Under the pieces are notes generated by a model that saw nothing but the letters and a program-made list of their open reading frames with translations, was not told the DNA's origin and ran no database searches. A stretch of 32,436 nucleotides of DNA from JADHLK01 sp038131695. Its GTDB lineage: Bacteria > Pseudomonadota > Alphaproteobacteria > Puniceispirillales > Puniceispirillaceae. This document shows positions 1-7,431 of the stretch, piece after piece. The number at the start of each line of letters is the position of its first letter. The first letter of the stretch is position 1. Where the stretch lies: assembly GCA_038131695.1 (NCBI GenBank), contig JAYPQA010000025.1, positions 1 through 32,436 on the forward strand, in the 5' to 3' direction. The translations under genes and the position numbers were made by a program.

Positions 1-1
1 T

Positions 2-370
<369 letters not shown>

Positions 371-415
371 CACCCGATACAGGTTCTTTTTACCCCGTTT
401 TCTATGGAGACAAAA

Positions 416-679
416 ATGCAAACAGCACAGATTGAGGCAGCCCAGATTGAGGGCACCCCGGCCGAGCAGGCCAGCGCAGATGAGGAGCGGATCACCATCC
501 TTGCTTCCAGCTTTGGCCAGGCCGCCGTTGAGTTTCATCGCCGCCGCATGGCTGAACAGGGCTACCGGCTGGAAAACCGGATAGCCGGGCATAAATTCTT
601 TCGCACGGACGGGATGGAATTATCCAGCCTGTTTGACGGCGAAACGCTCTGGGCCGTGACCTTCGTCAAGGCCAGCTGA
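416..679 (+). CDS. Small hypothetical protein downstream of aceA
   Basis: I do not recognise this 87-residue protein. The ATG at 416 is preferred over the in-frame ATG at 404, because GGAG at 406-409 then sits six bases upstream as a ribosome binding site. The first ~25 residues are Ala/Gln/Glu-rich and probably disordered. The rest looks like a small alpha/beta fold, containing AVEFHRRRMAEQGYRLE, HKFFRTDGMEL and a hydrophobic end (LWAVTFVKAS). There is no signal peptide or membrane segment. It lies 45 bases after aceA on the same strand and before a strong terminator, so it is probably co-transcribed with isocitrate lyase. A role in the shunt is conceivable, but nothing in the protein shows it. 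Confidence 0.75.
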   Translation: MQTAQIEAAQIEGTPAEQASADEERITILASSFGQAAVEFHRRRMAEQGYRLENRIAGHKFFRTDGMELSSLFDGETLWAVTFVKAS

Positions 680-707
680 GCGGCGCAAGACTTTTCCAAT
701 CCAGAGC

Positions 708-738
708 AAAAAGGGCAGGGCTTATCCTGCCCTTTTTT
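708..738. terminator. Rho-independent terminator, probably bidirectional
   Basis: A perfect 12-bp stem (708-719 with 726-737, core AGGGCAGG/CCTGCCCT) closes a six-base loop. The A-rich start and T-rich end provide a U-tract for either direction. It lies between the aceA unit on the plus strand and the end of the RutE-like gene on the minus strand, so it can serve both converging transcripts. Confidence 0.9.
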
Positions 739-761
739 GGGCGCTTTTTCTTTTGCCCGCT

Positions 762-1343
762 TCAGATAATCTGGCAGGCCGTGTCGAAATCAAGCCGCGC
801 TGCCCGATCCTTGATATTCTGGCCATTGCCATAACCAAGCGAGATCAGCATGGAAACGCGCCAGCTGCTGCCAGCATGGAAGGCCGCATCGACTTTTTGC
901 TTGTCAAAACCGATCATCGGCCCGCAATCAAGGCCCACGGCCCGCGCGGCCAGAATCAGATAGCCTGCCTGCATCCAGCTGTTCTGAAAGGCGATTTTTT
1001 CCAGCGCTTCAGCTGGCCGGGCCGCGACCTGATCGGCGTCCATATGCGGGGCCAGCTGCCCCAAATGGGCATGAAATTCCAGATCATGGGCCAGAATGGC
1101 GACCACTGGCGCGCTTTCAATCTTGGGCCGGTTCCCTTCAGCAGCTGCCTCCCGTAATTTTGCCTTGCCGGACTCTGAGGCCACAAAGCTGAGCCGCATG
1201 GGGCAGAAATTGGATTCGGTCGGCGGAAATTTCGCCAGATCATAGAGCTGGCGCAGCGTGGCCTCGCTGACTGGCTGGTCGGTGAAAAAACGGTGCGTTC
1301 TGGCGCTGGTAAAAAGATCATCAAGATTTGCCGTCTGGGTCAT
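762..1343 (-). CDS. RutE-like nitroreductase family NADH dehydrogenase/reductase
   Basis: Nitroreductase-fold flavoprotein of 193 residues, close in length and sequence to E. coli RutE (malonic semialdehyde reductase, forming 3-hydroxypropionate). Characteristic stretches are LFTSARTHRFF near the N terminus, KFPPTESNFCPMRLSFV (FMN-binding region) and SWMQAGYLILAARAVGLDCG, GPMIGFDKQKVDAAF and LISLGYG in the C-terminal half. The ATG at 1343 is chosen because GGAG lies eight bases upstream of it; an extension to 1388 would add residues that do not fit the family. No other pyrimidine-degradation (rut) genes are nearby, so a role in uracil catabolism is not supported. General removal of malonic semialdehyde or other reactive carbonyls is an equally good guess. 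Confidence 0.85.
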   Translation of the reverse strand: MTQTANLDDLFTSARTHRFFTDQPVSEATLRQLYDLAKFPPTESNFCPMRLSFVASESGKAKLREAAAEGNRPKIESAPVVAILAHDLEFHAHLGQLAPHMDADQVAARPAEALEKIAFQNSWMQAGYLILAARAVGLDCGPMIGFDKQKVDAAFHAGSSWRVSMLISLGYGNGQNIKDRAARLDFDTACQII

Positions 1344-1615
1344 TTGTTTTCTCCGGATGCTGGAAAGGGGAGCGGTGAAGATAGCCACGCAGCCGCCTTA
1401 TTTGCAATCTTATTTTTGCAAGAGCAGAACAGTTTTGTCGCCTGCCTCCTGGCTGGTATGGCGAAACCATTATATGGGACAGATACTATTTTTTTCTTGC
1501 CTGTTACCCGGAAAGCCTGAACACTTTGATGAGTAGGTAAAAAAATACCATGTGTTTGGTTTTTCTGCCCAAGGCCGGATACAGCAAAGATAAAAGGGCA
1601 GTAGTGGAGGAAATC

Positions 1616-2662
1616 ATGCGGAAATACAGCTTTATTGCGGGCTTTGCCGCGATACTGGGCATGGGGTTGAGTGCGCAGGCCCAGGTCAATCTGACAGCCG
1701 AGACAGCGTCCCCGGGCTCAGCCCCCGGCGTGTCTGTTATTGCCCTGTCTGAAGCGGCAGCGAAATTCAATGTTGCCAATATTCAGGTTACAACCGGCCA
1801 AACGCTGACCAATTCGGTGCAAAATGTTGCAGAAGGCAAGTCAGATATCGCTGCTGCTCCCTTTATCCTGCCCTTCTTGATGTCCAAGGCCGTTGGCCCC
1901 TATGCCAAGCTGGGCGCAGAAAAGGGCAGCGCGCTGACCGATCAGCTGGCGGTGCTTTATTCCTACCGGATTTCGGTGCAGGGGCTTTATGCCTATGACA
2001 GCACCAATCTGGGCGGCTGGGATGATCTCAAGGGCCGCACCATCTATAATGGCCCGCCGCGCGGCGCGGCGCTGACCAATGCCCGCCTGCTGATCAAGCT
2101 GAATACCGGCATGGAAGAGGGCAAGGGCTATAATGGCGTGCAGGTGAATTGGGGCCAGGCCGTGAAAACTATTCAGGATGGCTCTGCTGAGGCGTTTGTT
2201 CTGCCGCAGAGCTTTCCCGATGCGCGGATTACCGCTGCCATGGCTTCCGGCGATATGACGATCTGGTCCTTGCCCAAAAAAGTCTATGAGAGCGAGGCCT
2301 TCGGCAATGTCGGCAAGCTGCCCGGCACGGTTCCGGTAACTCTGCCGATTTCTGAGATGGGCTATAGCTCCGGTGTTACGGTCGTGTCTGAGGATGATAT
2401 GTTCCGCGGGCCGGGCACGGTTGGCGGCGAGATTGTCAATAAAAGCATGAGCTTTGACATGGCCAAGGCGCTGACCAAGGCATTTATCGATGGTCTGGAT
2501 AGCGTCTATCGCCCGAAAGCCCCGTTCATGCCCAATAGCTGGCATGGCGAGACGGATATTGCGCTGACCGATATGTGCGGGCCAAATCCGCTGAAATATC
2601 ACCCGGGGGCTGTCGCCGCCTGGGAAGAGGCAGGCTATACCATTCCAGATTGCGCCAAATAA
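1616..2662 (+). CDS. TAXI-family TRAP transporter solute-binding protein
   Basis: Periplasmic substrate receptor of a TRAP transporter (TAXI subfamily), which delivers an organic solute to the permease encoded next. The 348-residue protein starts at ATG 1616, five bases after GGAGG (1606-1610). It has a clear Sec signal peptide with cleavage after SAQA, near residue 22. The mature part has TAXI-type features: an N-terminal segment with AEGKSDIAAAPF, a central YDSTNLGGWDDLKGRTIY and GGEIVNKSMSFD, and a C-terminal region ending GAVAAWEEAGYTIPD. TAXI proteins bind varied small organic acids and amino acids; the substrate here cannot be read from the sequence. The neighbours are a hairpin at 2683-2722, the fused permease and a sulfatase-like hydrolase, so the solute may be a sulfate or phosphonate ester (inference). 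Confidence 0.9.
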   Translation: MRKYSFIAGFAAILGMGLSAQAQVNLTAETASPGSAPGVSVIALSEAAAKFNVANIQVTTGQTLTNSVQNVAEGKSDIAAAPFILPFLMSKAVGPYAKLGAEKGSALTDQLAVLYSYRISVQGLYAYDSTNLGGWDDLKGRTIYNGPPRGAALTNARLLIKLNTGMEEGKGYNGVQVNWGQAVKTIQDGSAEAFVLPQSFPDARITAAMASGDMTIWSLPKKVYESEAFGNVGKLPGTVPVTLPISEMGYSSGVTVVSEDDMFRGPGTVGGEIVNKSMSFDMAKALTKAFIDGLDSVYRPKAPFMPNSWHGETDIALTDMCGPNPLKYHPGAVAAWEEAGYTIPDCAK

Positions 2663-2682
2663 GGCTTCAATCATGACGAAGA

Positions 2683-2722
2683 CGGGTGCCGGCTGGCCTG
2701 CTGGCACCCGGATTTTTGTTTA
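2683..2722 (+). terminator. Intercistronic hairpin between TRAP binding protein and permease
   Basis: An 8-bp stem CGGGTGCC (2683-2690) / GGCACCCG (2703-2710) with a 12-base loop is followed by GATTTTTGTTTATTT. Such a partial terminator just after a binding-protein gene usually lowers expression of the downstream membrane protein relative to the abundant receptor, and it can protect the upstream mRNA 3' end. Read-through into the permease is expected, as no separate promoter is evident in the gap. Confidence 0.75.
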
Positions 2723-2750
2723 TTTATGCTGAAAAAAGGGGGGCTTGGAG

Positions 2751-5102
2751 ATGTCTGGTGCAACACAACCAGATGACAAGCAGACAGATCTTGGCCTGAA
2801 GCTGGTCTATTTCCTGACTATTGTCATGGTGGTGACTGGCTTGGTGAATTCGACCCCCGGCATCCCGGGATATGACAATCTGGTGGCCAGCCTGACCGGC
2901 ATTGAAGGGGCTACCTTTCGCAAATTTCCGTTTGAGTGGTTCTATCCCGGCTTTTTTGCGATGATGATGATCATTGTCGCGCTGAAACATTCCATGTGGC
3001 GATCCTGGGCCGGGCGCAGCGTTTGGCGCCGCCGTTTTGGCCTGTTCATGGATATTGCGCTGGCCGTGATGGCGCTAACGATTTCACTGACTTATTATAT
3101 TGAATATGAAGCAATTTGCCTGATTGATCAGATGACCGGAGAACGCGCGGCCCTGATCGCAGAAAGCCTGAAAACAGAGGCGGAATTCGCCAAATCGCTG
3201 GGATTGCCAGCCCCGACCACGGTGGATGATCCGGCCTGTGTGGATACCACGGGCGGGTGGCTGGTCTTGATTGTGGGTCTGGCGATTGCGGTCTTTCTGA
3301 CCTATAATATAAAGGTTTGGGGGTTGCCGCTGGTGCTGGTTGCGCTGCTGATCTCCAGCTATACAATCGCAACGGTGCTGGTCTGGTATTTTTACGGGGC
3401 CGACGATATCAACAAATATCTGATGACCAAGCTGGCTGGCGAGCCTCGCCTGCTGAGTGATGGCCGGCCGCGCGTGCATGATATTCTGGTGAATAATTCC
3501 AGCGGTATGCTGGGCCGTTTCATGGATATTATCCTGAATACGATTTTCCCATATCTGGTGCTGGGCTCGCTGTTTGGCAGCTCAGCCGGTGGCCGCTCGC
3601 TTATCAAGCTGGCCTTTCGGCTGACCCGTCATTTGCGCGGTGGCCCGGCCCATGCGGCGATAGTTAGCTCAGCCATGTTTGGAACAATTTCCGGCGGGCC
3701 GATTGTCAATGTGCTCTCCACCGGTGTCCTGACCATTCCGATGATGCTGAAGCGCGGCTTTTCCAAGGTTTTTGCAGGCGGGGTAGAGGCGGCCGCCTCC
3801 TCTGGTGGCTCAATCATGCCGCCGGTAATGGGGGTGGCAGCCTTTATTCTTGCTGCCTTGACAGCGGTTCCCTATTCCAGCGTGATTATCGCAGCCCTCT
3901 TGCCAGCTCTGGCCTATTTCTTCTGCCTGTTCCTGTCGGTTGTCTTTCAGGCGCGCAAGCAGAATATCCAGGCGATTGGCGAGTTGACTGAGGATATGAT
4001 CCTCACCCGCCAGGACAGGCTGAACCTGTTGATGATATTCGGGCCGATCATCCTGATTCTGCTGCTTTTGATTACCAGCAAGGAAGCGGTGGGCTGTGGG
4101 CCGCTTGGCCCGCTTTTCGGGGCCGAACGCGTAATCACCGAGGCAGGCTGCCGGGTAACCGAACTGTCCTGGCTGCTGGAGCTGATTCGCAATTCGGCCG
4201 GAGATGCAGGCAGTGCCGGCTGGTGGGCGGTGATGCTGCTGTTGGTCTTGCTGTTTCTGGACCCGGATGTGCGGGCGCGGCCCAAAAAGCTGCTGGATGC
4301 GTTCAGCGATGCCGGGGTGTTGATTTCCACCTTGTATCTGATGTTTCTGGCGGTTTCGATTATTGATTTCTGCCTGAATTTTACCGGGCTGCCGACCTTT
4401 ATCTCGCTGGATGTGCTGTCCTGGCTGGAGGTGCTGGATATTGGCAGCGGCTCTGTTTTTGTCCAGCTGGCGGCCTTGTTATTGACGATGCTGATAGCGG
4501 TGCTGCTGGGTATGGGGATGCCTGCTGCCCCGGCCTATATCAATGTGGCCCTGCTGATGGGGCCGGTTCTGGCCGGGCTGGGTCTGGCAACCTTTACCGC
4601 GCATATGTTTATCTTCTATTTCGCGGTGGCCTCAGCCATCACGCCGCCCGTGGCCCTGGCCGCCTTTGCCGCCTCTACCATCACCAAGGCGGAACCCATG
4701 TCCACCGGCTTTTCGGCGGTGAAATCCGGGATTGTGCTGTTTGTCATTCCCTTTGTCTTTGCGCTTTATCCGGAATTGCTGCTGATTGAGGAGGCGGTGA
4801 TGGATCCGACCAAGACCGGCATGAGCGCCATTGTCTATCTGCCCGGCTATGACGGAACAACAGATTGGGGGGCGTTGCTGGTGCTGGTGGTGCGGATTAT
4901 CGGGGCGCTGTATCTTTTGTCCAGTGCGCTGGCCCGCTTTGATCGAACCCGCCTCAGCCTGGCTGAGATGGGGCTGCGCCTGCTTTTGGCTCTGGGTCTG
5001 GTATCTGGTGATGTGATGATTTACCTGCCTGCTGCCGGGTTGGCCCTGTTGCTGGTTGGCTGGCATGAATTCCGCCATCGCCAGTCCCTCCAGCCTGCCT
5101 GA
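2751..5102 (+). CDS. TRAP transporter fused permease (4TM/12TM, TAXI type)
   Basis: Inner-membrane permease of 783 residues in which the small (DctQ-like) and large (DctM-like) TRAP subunits are joined, the usual state in TAXI systems. The first ~230 residues hold several membrane helices with a soluble insert containing two Cys (AICLIDQ, DPACVD). The large-subunit part begins near VNNSSGMLGRFMDIILN and shows the DctM signatures FGTISGGPIVNVLSTG, AAASSGGSIMPPVMGVAAF and, near the end, GMGMPAAPAYINVALL and AITPPVALAAFAAS. Transport is normally driven by a sodium or proton gradient. ATG 2751 is chosen over the TTG at 2745 because the purine run at 2731-2743 then has usable spacing. A ~45-residue loop around positions 445-490 contains several Cys and separates two parts of the large subunit. 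Confidence 0.93.
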   Translation: MSGATQPDDKQTDLGLKLVYFLTIVMVVTGLVNSTPGIPGYDNLVASLTGIEGATFRKFPFEWFYPGFFAMMMIIVALKHSMWRSWAGRSVWRRRFGLFMDIALAVMALTISLTYYIEYEAICLIDQMTGERAALIAESLKTEAEFAKSLGLPAPTTVDDPACVDTTGGWLVLIVGLAIAVFLTYNIKVWGLPLVLVALLISSYTIATVLVWYFYGADDINKYLMTKLAGEPRLLSDGRPRVHDILVNNSSGMLGRFMDIILNTIFPYLVLGSLFGSSAGGRSLIKLAFRLTRHLRGGPAHAAIVSSAMFGTISGGPIVNVLSTGVLTIPMMLKRGFSKVFAGGVEAAASSGGSIMPPVMGVAAFILAALTAVPYSSVIIAALLPALAYFFCLFLSVVFQARKQNIQAIGELTEDMILTRQDRLNLLMIFGPIILILLLLITSKEAVGCGPLGPLFGAERVITEAGCRVTELSWLLELIRNSAGDAGSAGWWAVMLLLVLLFLDPDVRARPKKLLDAFSDAGVLISTLYLMFLAVSIIDFCLNFTGLPTFISLDVLSWLEVLDIGSGSVFVQLAALLLTMLIAVLLGMGMPAAPAYINVALLMGPVLAGLGLATFTAHMFIFYFAVASAITPPVALAAFAASTITKAEPMSTGFSAVKSGIVLFVIPFVFALYPELLLIEEAVMDPTKTGMSAIVYLPGYDGTTDWGALLVLVVRIIGALYLLSSALARFDRTRLSLAEMGLRLLLALGLVSGDVMIYLPAAGLALLLVGWHEFRHRQSLQPA

Positions 5103-5135
5103 ACCCCAGCCTGAACCAAGGATAAGAGATGGAAG

Positions 5136-6623
5136 ATGGCACAGTCTGAAAAGATTAAGAATATCCTGTTTATCATGGCAGATCAGCTGCGCTGGGATTA
5201 TCTGTCCTGCTATGGTCATCCCTATCTGCACACGCCCAATATGGATGCGCTGGCTGAGCGGGGGGTGCGCTTTGACCGGGCCTATGTGCAATCGCCTGTC
5301 TGCGGGCCGTCCAGGGCCTCTTTTTATACAGGCCGCACGGTGTTCAGCCATGGCGCGACCTGGAACCGGGTGCCGCTGCCGATAGGAGAGATGACGCTGG
5401 GCGATTATCTGGCCCCGATTGGGGTGCGCACCGGGCTGGTTGGCAAGACGCATTTTGTGCCCGACCGGGAGGGGATGGCCCGGCTGGGGCTGAATGCCAG
5501 CACCGAGATTGGCCTTATGGTTCAGCAAGGCGGGTTTGAGCCGTTTGAACGCGATGACGGGCTGCATCCGACCGGCTTGCTGCAGGCCCGCGGCGGCCAG
5601 CTGCGCTATAATGACTGGCTGCGGGAAAAGGGCTATATTTCGGAAAACCCCTGGAATGATTTTGCCAATGCCGCAGAAGGCCCGGATGGGGAGATTCTCT
5701 CAGCCTGGGATTTGCGCCATTCCCACCTGCCTGCCCGGGTGGCTGAGGAACATTCCGAAACCGCCTATATGACCATGCGGGCAAAGGAATTTATAGAGGA
5801 TGCCGGAGATACGCCCTGGCTGTGCCATCTCTCTTATATCAAGCCGCACTGGCCCTATATGGCTCCGGCGCCTTATCACAATATGTATGGGCCGGACAGC
5901 TTCCTGCCTATCCACCGCGCCCAGGCCGAGCTGGCAGAAAATGCCAATCCGGTGTTTCGTGCCTTTGCCGGTCAGCGGGTCAGCAAGACATTCTCTGAAG
6001 ACGGGGTGCGCGAGACGGTGATGCCGGCCTATATGGGCATGATCAAGCAGATTGATGATCATCTGGGCCGCCTGTTCAGCTGGATGGAAGAGCGCGATCT
6101 GATGAAAGATACGATGATTGTGATGACTTCTGATCATGGCGATTATCTGGGCGATCACTGGCTGGGCGAAAAAGAGCTGTTTCATGAATGTTCGGTGCGG
6201 GTGCCGCTGATCATTTGTGATCCGCGCGCCGCTGCTGATGCAACGCGCGGCACGGTGAATGATGATTTTGTTGAGGCGATTGATCTGGTTCCCACCTTCC
6301 TTGAGGCGACCGGCGCGCCACCTGTGCCGCACCGTCTGGAAGGACGCTCGCTGATGGGGTTGCTGAATGGCCAGCGCCCGGATAACTGGCGCGACTATGT
6401 CTTTTCGGAAATTGATTACGGCATCTATCATGCGCGCGAGACGCTGGGGGTCGGGTTGGCCGATGCGCGCGGCTATATGATTCGGGATGAACGCTGGAAA
6501 TTTATTTATTTCCGGCATTTCCCGCCGCAGCTGTTTGATCTGGAAAATGACCCGGAAGAGTTTATCGATCTGGGTGATCTGAGGATCACGCCGCCATCTG
6601 CCAGCATTATCAGGATATTCTGA
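5136..6623 (+). CDS. Sulfatase / phosphonate monoester hydrolase family protein, 3' end frameshifted
   Basis: Alkaline-phosphatase-superfamily hydrolase cleaving sulfate esters or phosphonate/phosphate monoesters. Visible elements are the N-terminal metal site NILFIMADQLRWDYLS (Asp16), the formylglycine motif CGPSR with the modified Cys at residue 56, GKTHF near 105, HLSYIKPHWPY near 231-241, and the second metal site TSDHGDYLGDHW (Asp333, His334). There is no signal peptide, so it should act in the cytosol on imported substrate. That fits its position 33 bases after the TRAP permease. The frame ends early at 6623 with an atypical tail after LGD (residue 481). The normal C terminus continues in another frame to 6730 (see next entry), giving ~531 residues if corrected. 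The exact substrate (sulfate or phosphonate) is not resolved; it is not a typical choline sulfatase. Confidence 0.88.
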   Translation: MAQSEKIKNILFIMADQLRWDYLSCYGHPYLHTPNMDALAERGVRFDRAYVQSPVCGPSRASFYTGRTVFSHGATWNRVPLPIGEMTLGDYLAPIGVRTGLVGKTHFVPDREGMARLGLNASTEIGLMVQQGGFEPFERDDGLHPTGLLQARGGQLRYNDWLREKGYISENPWNDFANAAEGPDGEILSAWDLRHSHLPARVAEEHSETAYMTMRAKEFIEDAGDTPWLCHLSYIKPHWPYMAPAPYHNMYGPDSFLPIHRAQAELAENANPVFRAFAGQRVSKTFSEDGVRETVMPAYMGMIKQIDDHLGRLFSWMEERDLMKDTMIVMTSDHGDYLGDHWLGEKELFHECSVRVPLIICDPRAAADATRGTVNDDFVEAIDLVPTFLEATGAPPVPHRLEGRSLMGLLNGQRPDNWRDYVFSEIDYGIYHARETLGVGLADARGYMIRDERWKFIYFRHFPPQLFDLENDPEEFIDLGDLRITPPSASIIRIF

Positions 6624-6730
6624 TGGAGAAGCTGACCAGCCGCCGCAACCGGATCGCCATGGATGATACAGAGTTCATGGGCCTGCGCGCTGCTGAGGAC
6701 AGTCTGGGTATCAAAATCGGCTTCTGGTAG
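6579..6730 (+). pseudogene. Out-of-frame C-terminal remainder of the sulfatase gene
   Basis: After GAT at 6576-6578 the family-like sequence resumes in the other frame as SEDHAAICQHYQDILMEKL, then TSRRNRIAMDDTEF, ending KIGFW and a TAG stop at 6728-6730. Tails of this hydrolase family commonly hold such a helical segment with a TRRRNR-like motif and an aromatic end. Restoring one base near 6578 joins the two frames. No slippery heptamer is present, so a one-base deletion (real or an assembly error) is more likely than programmed frameshifting. Confidence 0.8.
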
Positions 6731-6772
6731 GGGGGAGGGGTTCAGCCTGCCCTATCCGGTTTTAGGCAAGCG

Positions 6773-7333
6773 TCAGGCAAACCCGTCAGCAGGCAGGCCG
6801 ACCGCGATAAAATCATCCGCGCTGAAATCAGTCGGGGCCATATTTTCCACCAGCCAGAGATAATCATCGCCTGCGGTGATGCGGGTATCTGTGCCGCCGC
6901 CCTGGCGCGTGACAGCTGTCAGGGTCAAATCAGAAAAGGTAACAGCCGATCCGCCTGAATGGGCTTTTTCCAGCCCGATCAGATCAATTACCGTTATATT
7001 CAGCTGGCCGTTCGGGTTGCGGCTATCCTCATAATCAAGGGTTTCCCCGTCTTTCAGGACAAGATACTGGCGGCCATCTGATTTTTGGCGCAGCTCAAAA
7101 CGATTATCGGACACGCCCCAGACCAGCTGATCCTGCGGCGTATCGGCATCCGTGGCATCAATGGACAGGCCAATCTCACCGCCGGTCGCCTGATTTTCCT
7201 GCAGGCTGAGGCTTTGCTGGCCATAACGGGTGATAACCGGCTGGCAGGCAGCCAGCAGCAGGGGCAGGAAACCGAAAAAAGGTGCGGGCTTGCGCTCTTC
7301 CTGACCGACCGCAAGTTTCCCGTTTCGATGCAT
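6773..7333 (-). CDS. Lipoprotein with a cadherin-like repeat
   Basis: Predicted lipoprotein of 186 residues. It has a basic N-region, a hydrophobic FFGFLPLLL core and a lipobox LAAC with the lipidated Cys near residue 30. The following ~100 residues resemble one cadherin-type repeat: SLQENQATGGEIGLSIDATD, DADTPQDQLVWGVSDNRFEL and a LKDGETLDYED calcium-site-like segment. The end (ITAGDDYLWLVENMAPTDF) may be a second partial beta-sandwich or a capping region. It is the last gene on the minus strand after the RND pump, 98 bases downstream, so it may be co-transcribed with it. Cadherin-like repeats normally mediate calcium-dependent protein or sugar contacts at the cell surface. The link to efflux is only positional. 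Confidence 0.75.
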   Translation of the reverse strand: MHRNGKLAVGQEERKPAPFFGFLPLLLAACQPVITRYGQQSLSLQENQATGGEIGLSIDATDADTPQDQLVWGVSDNRFELRQKSDGRQYLVLKDGETLDYEDSRNPNGQLNITVIDLIGLEKAHSGGSAVTFSDLTLTAVTRQGGGTDTRITAGDDYLWLVENMAPTDFSADDFIAVGLPADGFA

Positions 7334-7431
7334 TAACCTGCCCCTGCTGGTTAACTGGTGACCGCAAGCAAGAGTGTAACCGGGTTAAGTTAATACAAAG
7401 TGAACAGCGGGCATTTTTTTTGAAATTTTTT

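Noticed and set aside
5136..6623. Choline sulfatase linked to the betaine genes
   Set aside because: The N-terminal and central sequence resembles the phosphonate monoester hydrolase/general sulfatase group, and the gene is 18 kb from the MttB-like gene in a different unit.
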